DNA of 64,000 nucleotides from Rhodococcus rhodnii NBRC 100604 (GTDB taxonomy: Bacteria; Actinomycetota; Actinomycetes; Mycobacteriales; Mycobacteriaceae), in contig NZ_BCXD01000026.1 in NCBI RefSeq assembly GCF_001894925.1, positions 1-64,000 on the forward strand. The letters are read 5' to 3'. The notes beneath the pieces were generated by a model. The model was not told the origin of the DNA. It saw only the letters and a list, made by a program, of their open reading frames with translations, and ran no database searches. A program made the position numbers and the translations under genes. Positions 55,591 through 63,564 of this stretch are shown here, one piece after another. Every line of letters begins with the position of its first letter. Position 1 is the stretch's first letter.

Positions 55591-57147
55591 CTACTGCGCC
55601 GCCGCCGACGTCGGGGCGATCGTCGAGGGCGCAGCCGTCGACGACGTGGCGGGCGCGGGCGACGTGGCCGGTACCGGGCTGCTGGTGCGCGTGGCCGTCG
55701 AGCTCGTGCTCGGTCCGGCGGTTCCGGTCGCCGAATCGGCGGGCACGGAGAGGGATTCGGCCAGGCTCGACAGCCACGCCGCGGTGAATCCGGCAGCTGT
55801 GCGGCCCGCCGCGTCGACGACGTTCACGTCGTAGGTGGCGTGGTTGCGGGCGGTGTCCCAGTACTTCAGGTCCGTGGCCATCTTGATCAGGCCCTTGTTG
55901 TCCTCGACCCCACGCGAGACCTCGTTGTAGATGTAGCGCTCGACCTCGCGGCCAGTGGCCGGCGGGAACAGATCGAGGACCGCCTCACCGGTCTTGACCG
56001 CCAGCAACCCCAGAGCCGCCGGCGGATTGGCCATCCCCACCGCGGCGAGCTGCCCGATCGTCGCCGGGGTCAGAACCTTCTTCGCGACCGCGACACCGGC
56101 CTGCAGACCCATGACACCGGTCTTGATCACCGCGCGCACGATGTCCGCGTCCGCCTCCGGCGTCGCCGAACGCGGATCGGTGTTGTCCGCCAGCCGGCCG
56201 AGTACGGTGTTTCGGGACTGCGTGACCTGGAAGCGTTCCCCGGTGAACTCGACGTCGTTGTTGATCACCTCGGCCCCGGTGCGCAACACCGCGCCGCCGA
56301 ACGCGCCCGCGAAGTCGATCAGCGTCTGCTGCGGATCCTGCCCGTCGAGATGGAGCTGGCCCGCGATGTTCGTCACCGCCCGAGCGAGCTGAGCGTCCTC
56401 GGGAATCGCACAGGCGAGATCACCCTCGTTGCACCACGACGCGACCCGGCCCGCCAGCGAGCCGTATCCGCCGGCGGCCGCGACGTTCGGCGCGCCGCCG
56501 CTGCCCTCGGCCGGAGCGGGCACCACCACATCGAGATCGGCCAGCGCCGACTGATCGACTCCCACCGGCGCCGCCGGGCTCGTGCGGCCCGGCGCACCGG
56601 GGAACACCGAGGCACCCTCCGGCCGGGTGGGCGAGGAGAACAACGACACCGCGGCGACATCGCTCGCCGCGACCGGGCCGGTTCCCGCACCGATCTCGCG
56701 GGCGAGCGTGTCGGCGATCTGCGCGCCCTGGCTGTATCCGACGATCGCGAACTTCGCGTCCGGGCACCGCGCCGCGTACTCGCCGAGGACCTGCGTCGCC
56801 GTGTCGACGCCGCCGAGCATCGACTGCTCGTAGGTCTGACCACGCCACCCGAAATCCCCCGCGTACGGGATGTACTCGCGCGAGAGCGACCCCGGCGAGA
56901 CGGTGTCGAGCAGCGGCGTCAGCAGTGCCGCACCCAGAAACCCCGAATCGGCCGTCGGCGAGGCATCCGGGGCCGACTGGTTGGTGCCCTGCACCGCCAC
57001 CACATGCAGCGGCGTGCACTCGATCTCGCTGGCCGCCGCGGCCTGCGGGACCGTGACCGCTGCCGCTGCAGCCACCGTCAACGAGACCGTGACGAGCGCG
57101 CCGCGTACCACCGTCGCGCGAACGCGAGGGAGCTGTACTACTTCCAT
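55591..57147 (-). CDS. Secreted cutinase-family serine esterase with extended C-terminus
   Basis: The 518-residue protein has a signal peptide (about residues 1-39) and a cutinase/alpha-beta hydrolase domain: LHVVAVQGTNQSAP near the start, the nucleophile elbow GYSQG near 135-139 (Ser137), and CNEGDLACAI with the catalytic Asp near 247. The remaining 230 residues have a helical region and a Ser/Thr/Pro-rich tail. Cutinase-like enzymes of mycolic-acid bacteria hydrolyse lipid esters in the outer envelope. In this operon, next to ParA-like and anchored proteins, it may open the mycolate layer for conjugation. It overlaps the 40-residue ORF upstream. Confidence 0.8.
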   Translation of the reverse strand: MEVVQLPRVRATVVRGALVTVSLTVAAAAAVTVPQAAAASEIECTPLHVVAVQGTNQSAPDASPTADSGFLGAALLTPLLDTVSPGSLSREYIPYAGDFGWRGQTYEQSMLGGVDTATQVLGEYAARCPDAKFAIVGYSQGAQIADTLAREIGAGTGPVAASDVAAVSLFSSPTRPEGASVFPGAPGRTSPAAPVGVDQSALADLDVVVPAPAEGSGGAPNVAAAGGYGSLAGRVASWCNEGDLACAIPEDAQLARAVTNIAGQLHLDGQDPQQTLIDFAGAFGGAVLRTGAEVINNDVEFTGERFQVTQSRNTVLGRLADNTDPRSATPEADADIVRAVIKTGVMGLQAGVAVAKKVLTPATIGQLAAVGMANPPAALGLLAVKTGEAVLDLFPPATGREVERYIYNEVSRGVEDNKGLIKMATDLKYWDTARNHATYDVNVVDAAGRTAAGFTAAWLSSLAESLSVPADSATGTAGPSTSSTATRTSSPVPATSPAPATSSTAAPSTIAPTSAAAQ

Positions 57148-57260
57148 GCCGTCTCCTTCGTGTGATCGCCGCCCACCGCGGGCGGCGATGCGAACAGGCG
57201 CTCGCGCACCGCAGCCCGAACATCACGAGCGACCAGAGCGAGCAGATCCGGCACCCTCAC
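57138..57260 (-). CDS. Very small protein bridging two operon genes (40 aa)
   Basis: The GTG at 57260 overlaps the stop of the ParA-like gene (GTGA), and the stop at 57138 lies inside the start of the cutinase gene. The 40-residue product MRVPDLLALVARDVRAAVRE and onward is an amphipathic helix with a short polar tail. The double overlap suggests either a translated small protein or a coupling ORF that carries ribosomes to the cutinase start. The cutinase ribosome binding site GAAGGAGAC lies within it. Confidence 0.55.
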   Translation of the reverse strand: MRVPDLLALVARDVRAAVRERLFASPPAVGGDHTKETAWK

Positions 57261-58108
57261 GAGCCCGCCGCCCCACACACCCGTGCGGCGAGATCGGCGA
57301 ACGCCCGCGCCGTCGCGGCATCGAGCAGGGCAGGGTCGATCGGCCCGCACTCGGCGATGTGCGGATCGTGCGGAATCGCGGTGACCGACCCGACACGACC
57401 GGACAGGTGCTCGAGCAGGTGCTCGACGATCGGCGCCGACACAGCGCGGGTGTCGCAGACCACCAGATGCGCCCGCGTCAGCCCGCCCGGCCCACCGAGC
57501 AGATCGGTGAGCACATCGAGCCGTCCGGGCAACCGGTTGACCTCGCCCGCGCGCGGCGCGATCGCCAACACCACCTGCGGCAGCGGCGCGCCGGTCCCCG
57601 CCGGAGCCGCCAGCCCGTGGAGCCCGGCACCGGCCAGACCAGCACCGGTGTCCACGACAACCGGGCGGCCGAGCTGCGCCAGGATCATGGGCAACGGCGG
57701 ATACGGCACCTGCGGAGCAGGAGCACGCCACAGCGTCCTGCCGGTACGAACCCACTGCTCGCCGCCGGACCACCACTGCGCAGCGTGCGCACCGGTCAGC
57801 GCACCACGCTCGAGCAGGTCGCCATCGGAGCCGGTTTCGTCGAGCACCACCGGGCCGTGCTCATCGAGCGCAAGCGCCAGCCCGATCGCCGTCGTCGTCG
57901 CGCCCGCGCCACCACGATGGCCCGCAACCACCACCAGCGGAGCCGCCTCCGGCCCGTCCTCCCCGACGTCGCGGGCAGACCCGTCCGCCACGAACGGTGC
58001 AGCCGGCCCCCAATCGGCCGTCGCCGCGTCGCCGCCCTGCCCGGCAACGAGATCCTCGTCGACGGCCACCGGTCCCCCGGTGGTCCACTCCATCCAGCTG
58101 TCGGTCAT
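57257..58108 (-). CDS. ParA/MinD-like P-loop protein of the transfer operon (283 aa)
   Basis: The product has an acidic disordered N-terminus, then PLVVVAGHRGGAGATTTAIG with a Walker A-like motif (near residues 57-76) of the ParA/MinD type, GRPVVVDTGAGLAGAGLHGL as Walker B region (near 148-167), and later VVLAIAPRAGEVNRLPGRLD. The lysine is replaced by Ala in the P-loop (GGAGATT), so the activity may be reduced. Similar genes occur in actinobacterial conjugation operons beside TM/DUF proteins. It may organise the envelope complex. It overlaps its upstream neighbour by 1 base. Confidence 0.6.
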   Translation of the reverse strand: MTDSWMEWTTGGPVAVDEDLVAGQGGDAATADWGPAAPFVADGSARDVGEDGPEAAPLVVVAGHRGGAGATTTAIGLALALDEHGPVVLDETGSDGDLLERGALTGAHAAQWWSGGEQWVRTGRTLWRAPAPQVPYPPLPMILAQLGRPVVVDTGAGLAGAGLHGLAAPAGTGAPLPQVVLAIAPRAGEVNRLPGRLDVLTDLLGGPGGLTRAHLVVCDTRAVSAPIVEHLLEHLSGRVGSVTAIPHDPHIAECGPIDPALLDAATARAFADLAARVCGAAGS

Positions 58109-59013
58109 CAGAACCTCTTGGTGATCGAGGTGACAAGGGTGCGGCCGTCACGGGTATCGGTGCGGAAGGTCTGCGGGTAGTACTCGATCGACCCGTCGGG
58201 CCGCTTCTCGTGCACATCGACGTCCCACACATCCGGCGCGACGAGCCGAATGGACAAGCAGTGCTCGGTGCCCTCGGGAATCCCGTCGATCCCCTCCTGA
58301 AGCACCTCCGCCGGCGAGACCGCGGCGTCGGACGCGACACTGCGCCGCGCCGCCTGACCGGAACGCTCGACGTAGAAGCCGTGATCGAACGCGAGAATCG
58401 CGGCCGGCCCGGAATCGGTCCCGCCGGGCCCGTTGCCCTCGACGCGGTCGTCCAACTCGACGGGCTTGCACCACGACGACTCTCCCTCGCCGTCAGCCGC
58501 ACCGACCTCGTCAGCGGTCGACGGCGAGGTCGCCGACGCGGCCGGGGTCGTCGTTCCCGGCACCGCCATCGGCTCAGCACGCGTACTCGACGACCCCAGC
58601 AGCGTTCCCGCCGCGACGCCGCCGCCCACGATCACCACCACCGCGGCACCGAGCGCCACACCCAGCGCCGCCCGGCCCCGACGACGATCGACACCGGGAT
58701 CCGCCCGATCGGGCGCAGCGTCAGCCTCGGGGACAGAAGCAGCGGTGGCATCAGGCACGGCATCGGCGTGAGTGGCGAGCCACTCGCTCGCCCACGCCGG
58801 GCCGTCACCGTGGTGATCACTCTCGGTGATCACCGACAAAGAGGGACGGGAAGCATCCTCGGCATTCGCCGCGGCCGCCTCGCCGTCGGCGCCCGCCTGC
58901 GGCGGATCGACAGCATCGTCGGATGCCGGCGAGTCGCCCTGCAGCGGCACCTCGGTATCGGATTCCTCGCCGATCTCCGGATCCAAACGCGGAAGCCAGC
59001 TCTCGCGATCCAT
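58108..59013 (-). CDS. Single-pass membrane protein of the transfer operon (301 aa)
   Basis: The product has an acidic cytoplasmic N-terminus (about residues 1-110), one membrane helix (about 115-138, LGVALGAAVVVIVGGGVAAG), a Ser/Thr/Pro linker and an extracytoplasmic domain with SSWCKPVELDDRVEGN and TEHCLSIRLVAPDVWDVDVH, so a possible disulfide between two Cys. This domain resembles those of DUF8176-like proteins in actinobacterial conjugation clusters. It overlaps the ParA-like gene by 1 base. Function unknown, probably structural. Confidence 0.6.
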   Translation of the reverse strand: MDRESWLPRLDPEIGEESDTEVPLQGDSPASDDAVDPPQAGADGEAAAANAEDASRPSLSVITESDHHGDGPAWASEWLATHADAVPDATAASVPEADAAPDRADPGVDRRRGRAALGVALGAAVVVIVGGGVAAGTLLGSSSTRAEPMAVPGTTTPAASATSPSTADEVGAADGEGESSWCKPVELDDRVEGNGPGGTDSGPAAILAFDHGFYVERSGQAARRSVASDAAVSPAEVLQEGIDGIPEGTEHCLSIRLVAPDVWDVDVHEKRPDGSIEYYPQTFRTDTRDGRTLVTSITKRF

Positions 59014-59035
59014 TCCCGTCCCTCCCTCGGAATCT

Positions 59036-60307
59036 CTAGCCGTTCAGCCCGGCGATCACGGCACCGGCGAACGCGTTCGCCTGCTCGATCGCGGGTGCTG
59101 CCGCGGCCGCGAGATCCGCGCCCGCCTGCTCGACCTGCGCGACGAGCTGCTCGCCGCCCGGCTGCGCCACGGCAGCCTCGCGGACCTGCGTGAGCGCGCC
59201 GTCGACCTGCGGGGCCGCCTGCTCGGCCACCACCGGGGCGGCCGCGACGACCTCGCGGGCCGTCTCGACGAACCCGGAGCCACCCGCCTGCTCGACCTGC
59301 TCGACCACCGCGGCGGTCTGCGTGGTCACCGCATCGGTGTCCACCGGCGGCACCCACACCGACGCCGGCTCCGGAGCAGGGGCAGGCTCGGGTGCCGGGG
59401 CGGGTGCGGGTTCCTCGATCACGGTGTCCTCACCACCGAAGACCGTCGCGCCGATCGCTGCGCCCGCCGCGCCACCCAGGGCAGCCGCGGGAACACCGAC
59501 CACCGCGGCACCGATACCGGCACCGATCGCCGCGCCCAGGCCCGGACCGAACACCCAGCCCCAGCCGGGAACCCACCACGTGCCCGGCACCGTCGACAGG
59601 TCGATACCGAGCCCGATCGCGCCGCCGCCGGCGGCGCCGACCACCGCACCGGTACCGCCCGCGATCGCCGCACCCGTCAGACCGCCCGCGATCGTGCCAC
59701 CGGTGATCCGATCCGCCTGCGGGGCAGTGACACCCGCACCGATCAGCGCGTTACCCGCATCGGCCTGTGCGGCGGCGATCGTGTTCGTGATCCGGTCCCG
59801 ATCCGCATCGGGCAGCCACTGCGGCTGCTCGATCAGACCCACACCGGTGAAGATGTAGCCCTCCGGAGCCTCCACCGGCGCGATCCCCGGCCGCTGCACC
59901 ACCGGCGGTGCCGGAGGCTGCGGTACCGGCGCGGTGGCCACCGGATCAGCACTGATCACCGGCTCGGTGTAGACCGGCTCGCTGTACGACGGCACGGACT
60001 CCACCGGCGCCACATACGACGGCTCGACATACACCGGCTGCTGTCGACCCGACTCGAAATCGTCGATCGACCGCCACTGCGACTCCTGAACCTGCGGCGA
60101 CGGCTGATACAGCGGCAGATACTCACGCTGCACCGGCGGAGCAGGCGGCGTCGAGACGCCCGGCTGATCCCCCACAGGAGCAGGTGCCGTCACCCCCGGC
60201 TGATCCGCGGGCGCGGCCTGCGCAAACGCCGCGCACGCCAACGACATCGCAACCGCCAACGACGTTGTGGCCGCCATGCGTTGTCGGCGAACAGCCTTCT
60301 TGTTCAT
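59036..60307 (-). CDS. Secreted glycine/alanine-rich protein opening the transfer operon (423 aa)
   Basis: The product has a signal peptide (about residues 1-32, ending AFAQAAPA), a Pro/Tyr-rich stretch (about 35-130) with PVYVEPSYVAPVESV-type repeats, a short helical domain, a long glycine-zipper region (about 200-300, TGAVVGAAGGGAIGLGIDLS, twice), and an acidic Ala/Pro/Glu-rich end. Glycine-zipper segments can insert in membranes. It is the first gene of the minus-strand operon at this end. It may form part of the outer-envelope conduit in mycolate-covered cells. I recognise no named family. Confidence 0.65.
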   Translation of the reverse strand: MNKKAVRRQRMAATTSLAVAMSLACAAFAQAAPADQPGVTAPAPVGDQPGVSTPPAPPVQREYLPLYQPSPQVQESQWRSIDDFESGRQQPVYVEPSYVAPVESVPSYSEPVYTEPVISADPVATAPVPQPPAPPVVQRPGIAPVEAPEGYIFTGVGLIEQPQWLPDADRDRITNTIAAAQADAGNALIGAGVTAPQADRITGGTIAGGLTGAAIAGGTGAVVGAAGGGAIGLGIDLSTVPGTWWVPGWGWVFGPGLGAAIGAGIGAAVVGVPAAALGGAAGAAIGATVFGGEDTVIEEPAPAPAPEPAPAPEPASVWVPPVDTDAVTTQTAAVVEQVEQAGGSGFVETAREVVAAAPVVAEQAAPQVDGALTQVREAAVAQPGGEQLVAQVEQAGADLAAAAAPAIEQANAFAGAVIAGLNG

Positions 60308-60485
60308 CAGAGCTCTCCCTCTGCTTCGATGTGCGTCCTCACAGGGCAATCACCTGCGCGAGAACTTCGACAACACGCATTGAAGCACATTCGACATTGC
60401 AGTGCCATGCTAACGAACGTGCTAACTACGACTCATTGAATGCGATCCTATGACCGATTCATGCTGGCCACGTAGAGTCCGGTTC
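60308..60485. promoter_or_regulatory. Divergent promoter region between transfer operon and XRE-like gene
   Basis: This 178-base AT-rich gap has the starts of both operons. CTAACGAACGTGCTAACT at 60408-60425 contains a direct repeat GCTAAC (60407 and 60420). On the minus strand it should carry the promoter of the glycine-rich protein gene, and on the plus strand that of the regulator gene. No perfect operator was found. Confidence 0.45.
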
Positions 60486-61178
60486 GTGGCGACGGAGGAC
60501 GACATTCACCGATTCGGCCGACTCGTCGCAGAGCGGCGGCGAGCCTTGGCCCTCTCTTTGGTTGCGCTACGCAACGCTGGCGGTCCGGTCCCTGCCACCA
60601 CCAGCAAGATCGAGAGGGGTCTGGAGCCGAAGCCGGCCTTGGCGACGTTTCAGCGGTTGGATCGGGCCCTGAACTGGGTCCCCGGTTCAGCCAGCCAGGC
60701 GTGGAACGGTGGAACACCGCTGCCTGCCGAGGAAGCCAGGAATCAGGGAGCGCTAGGGGCGAGACCCCTGAACGAGAACGACGGTTCGTCGATTCTCGTG
60801 TCGAGCCAACTTCTTCCGGTGCTGACTCGTGTCGTCAACCGGTTGCGTGAGGGGCTGGCCTCAGCGGAAGGCCAGATGCCTACTGAACTCATATCAGCGA
60901 TTGGTGATCTCGAGATCGTTGTCGATCGCCTCAACCGCGCGTGGCTGATCGACTACACGGAACGGCGGTTGATGGACGACGGCACGATCGACGACGATCC
61001 TTTGCTCTCGCTCATACTTGCGCCAGAACTCAGTGCCCGATCAGATACCGCACTCGACAGCTACGACCAGGGTGAAGCGATCTATCTACGTTGGCTGCTC
61101 GGCCGAAATGACCGCCTAACGGATGACGATCGAAAACGAGCCGAAGCACGCTTCGCGCTACGAAGGGAGGGCCGGTGA
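60486..61178 (+). CDS. XRE-like transcriptional regulator (230 aa)
   Basis: The GTG at 60486 starts MATEDDIHRFGRLVAERRRA, then LSLVALRNAGGPVPATTSKI and ERGLEPKPALATFQRLDRAL, an N-terminal XRE-type helix-turn-helix (about residues 10-65). The C-terminal part (about 100-230) is helical and probably a sensor or dimerisation domain. An ATG at 60450 would add 12 residues before the helix. It sits next to membrane and ImmA/IrrE genes, and such peptidases usually cleave XRE repressors, so it may be the target. It overlaps the following gene by 4 bases. Confidence 0.7.
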   Translation: MATEDDIHRFGRLVAERRRALALSLVALRNAGGPVPATTSKIERGLEPKPALATFQRLDRALNWVPGSASQAWNGGTPLPAEEARNQGALGARPLNENDGSSILVSSQLLPVLTRVVNRLREGLASAEGQMPTELISAIGDLEIVVDRLNRAWLIDYTERRLMDDGTIDDDPLLSLILAPELSARSDTALDSYDQGEAIYLRWLLGRNDRLTDDDRKRAEARFALRREGR

Positions 61179-61618
61179 TCGGGAACCAGCCTGACGAGTA
61201 CGAAGACATCACGTTGGCAATGAGAGTGCGAACCCTGCTGGACTGCCGACGCCCGAGCGCCGCAGCGCCTTTGACGCGGCACTCGCTCGCGTCCCTTGCG
61301 TCAGGGTTGGAGATCGCCAGAGTGGTTTCCAGCGATGAGCTTGACAACCTGCTCGAGAGCCGCGCCACCTACGTATCCGAGGACCTGCGTGCCGCATTGT
61401 GCGATCCGCTCGGTGTCCCGCAGTCCTATCTGGAGAGCGCCGAGACGACCGAGTCGGTACGCCGCTACACACTCCAGCTGCGGATCGGCATCGAGATTCG
61501 CGATCGAGGGATCACCTACCTGGCCGGGAGGGCAGGATCGTCCCCCACCCTTGCCGAACTCGCCGCCGTCCTTCAGACACTTCAGCAGATACCCATCAAG
61601 CGCGATTCGCCCAGCTGA
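61175..61618 (+). CDS. Hypothetical protein coupled to the XRE-like gene (147 aa)
   Basis: The GTG at 61175 overlaps the previous stop (GTGA). The product has a helical pattern: ITLAMRVRTLLDCRRPSAAA, DELDNLLESRATYVSEDLRA and then a LCDPLGVPQSYLESAETTES segment that recalls actinobacterial XRE-like or antitoxin-like regulators with a degenerate HTH. No family is certain. It is probably co-expressed with the regulator and may control the same target genes. Confidence 0.6.
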   Translation: MIGNQPDEYEDITLAMRVRTLLDCRRPSAAAPLTRHSLASLASGLEIARVVSSDELDNLLESRATYVSEDLRAALCDPLGVPQSYLESAETTESVRRYTLQLRIGIEIRDRGITYLAGRAGSSPTLAELAAVLQTLQQIPIKRDSPS

Positions 61619-61663
61619 CTCTGACCAGAAGTCGCACCCGACGGCTTTGTTAGCATCCTGCGC

Positions 61664-62458
61664 ATGGCGTACCAGCAGCTTGTCGCGCTCGGTAGTTCAT
61701 TCGCAGCCGGTCCCGGATTGGACCCGGTTGCCGACCCGACCTCGAAGCGGTCGTCCAGCAACTAACCTTCGATCCTCGCGAATCTGCTCGGTGCAGAGTT
61801 GCTCGACCGGTCTTCCTCCGGCGCAACGAGTTCCCACATCGTCAACACAGCGCAGCGCGTGGGCCTTCGCAGACTCCCACCCCAGATCCTGGCCCTCTCG
61901 CCTCACACGGACCTGGTCACCGTGACTGTTGGCGGAAACGATGTCGGCTACATCGGGACACTCATCATGAATGCAGTGGGCAGCAGGCTTAGAGCAAAGG
62001 GGCCCGCGGGCCGGGTGGCTTCCAGGTTGCCGCTGCTCACCCGGGTTCCTGATCCGGCTTCGGTCTTCGAGACAGCTCAGTCCGCGCTGCATCGAACCGT
62101 CGATGCAATCCACGAGGCAGCCCCGAACGCCCGGATAGTCCTGGTTGACTACCTGACGGTTTGTGGAGTCGACACCGAGCCGTCGGCGGAGATCCCGCTA
62201 GCTCCCGAGCTCATCGAGCGCTACCGCGAGATCGCTGATGCGCTCGCGGCCGCGACGGAGACAGCTGGTACACGCGGCGGCGCTGATGTAGTGCGAATGT
62301 CGAAGGTGAGTAGCACGCATGGGCTGGGTTCATCCGAACCGTGGGTTACGGGGTTTCCCGCAGGGCTCACGACAGCTCTGCGTACTCCCCCGTTCCACCC
62401 GAACCATGCCGACATGGCCGCGACAGCGAACGAGGTCGCTGCTCAGATCGACACGTGA
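61664..62458 (+). pseudogene. SGNH/GDSL-family hydrolase broken by an in-frame stop
   Basis: The frame from the ATG at 61664 reads MAYQQLVALGSSFAAGPGLD, with the GDSL-like block I (catalytic Ser12), and runs without change to 62458 except for a TAA at 61763-61765 (codon 34), where related enzymes have NYP with Tyr. Block III GGNDVGY and block V FHPNHADMA follow, so all catalytic parts are present apart from the stop. One base change (TAC or TAT to TAA) would explain it. The lack of a signal peptide suggests a cytosolic esterase/lipase. Its end overlaps the convergent membrane gene by 16 bases. Confidence 0.8.
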
Positions 62459-63564
62459 CTTGCGCTGGTCATGGCGCGGTACTCCCGTGCTACGAGTCGA
62501 ATCTTCGATTGATCAGCTACCCAATCGGGGACTCTGACCGATGAAGGAACGGTAGACGATTCGAGTGCGGGCGCAGCGAGTAGTGCGATTAGGTCTCGGG
62601 CAGCTTCCTCCGCGCTCGTGGACGCGAGCGACAGATTGAGCCGAATCAGCCCATCCTCGATCTCGATCAACATCTCGGCGACGCGTTCTTCGATCGGCAA
62701 GGTCCCGGTCTCGGGCTTGGATACGCCCGGAACAGCTGCTGTGATCTCTCTCCAGAGAAGCTCGAGGTCCGTCGCCGCAGCGCGGGCATCGCGGCGATGG
62801 CCGACGCTCCGCAGCTCGGAGACAATGCCAGGGATGGTGCAGAGCGCCAGCGCGGCGACGGCGGGCAGAAACAGCTGATCGACTCCTTGTGTCCGAAGGT
62901 CGGTCAACCACGAATGACGCCCGAGGCTGAGAAGGAAGCCCGAGATCGCGCGGCTCAGATGGTCGACCAACTGGAAACCCGCTGCCACCAGGCCAGCCGA
63001 CACCCATAGCCAGGTACGCCAGCTCCGTCGCTCCACGCCGTGCATGACCAACGCAACGATGATGGCTGCGCACGCGACGGGGACGGGAAGGGAAACGGGA
63101 ACCAAGTAGCCGGCCGTCACCCATGATTCGAAGTCCTCGACTGCGACGTTGAGCTCGCGAGCAGGTCGGGAGACCCACCACAGCCATCCGCTCAGCATCG
63201 CAGCGCCGGCGAGGGCGACGGCTACCTCCGGCCGACGGAATACGTATGACGATCTCCAGGCTCGAGCCAGGAACCAGGTTGCAACCGCGCCGAACATGAT
63301 GACTGAGTGTCCGAGGACTCTCACGGACGCGAGGTTGATACCCGCCGCGCTCAATACATCCTGGACTCGAGGGTCACGCAGAAGCACAACTACTGCCATG
63401 ACCGTCAGTAGGGCTGTGAGCATCAGCTGCGGCCGACCTGTCCGTACCACCGCCAACCGGACAACCAGAACGACGAGAACCAGCGCTATCAGTACGGTCG
63501 CGACTCCGGGACTCGTAGTGGATCTCGCCTGGTTCAGCAGAATCTCGCTGGTCGACTCACTCAC
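62443..63564 (-). CDS. Multi-span membrane protein, DUF6545/MAB_1171c-like
   Basis: The 373-residue protein (from the GTG at 63564) has about seven hydrophobic segments in its first 240 residues (for example VATVLIALVLVVLVVRLAVV, LMLTALLTVMAVVVLLRDP, VPVACAAIIVALVMHGV) and a cytoplasmic C-terminal domain with RDARAAATDLELLWREITAA. This layout matches MAB_1171c-like (DUF6545) proteins that follow ImmA/IrrE genes in mycolic-acid actinobacteria. The GTG overlaps the peptidase stop by 8 bases; an upstream start at 63621 would overlap by 65 bases and is less likely. Its function is unknown; a sensor or transporter is suggested in the family. Confidence 0.75.
   Translation of the reverse strand: MSESTSEILLNQARSTTSPGVATVLIALVLVVLVVRLAVVRTGRPQLMLTALLTVMAVVVLLRDPRVQDVLSAAGINLASVRVLGHSVIMFGAVATWFLARAWRSSYVFRRPEVAVALAGAAMLSGWLWWVSRPARELNVAVEDFESWVTAGYLVPVSLPVPVACAAIIVALVMHGVERRSWRTWLWVSAGLVAAGFQLVDHLSRAISGFLLSLGRHSWLTDLRTQGVDQLFLPAVAALALCTIPGIVSELRSVGHRRDARAAATDLELLWREITAAVPGVSKPETGTLPIEERVAEMLIEIEDGLIRLNLSLASTSAEEAARDLIALLAAPALESSTVPSSVRVPDWVADQSKIRLVAREYRAMTSASHVSI

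Noticed and set aside
58826-60439. Plus-strand frame of 537 codons antisense to the glycine-rich secreted protein
   Set aside because: Extreme Arg/His/Pro content and no hydrophobic core; the minus strand has a signal peptide and operon context.
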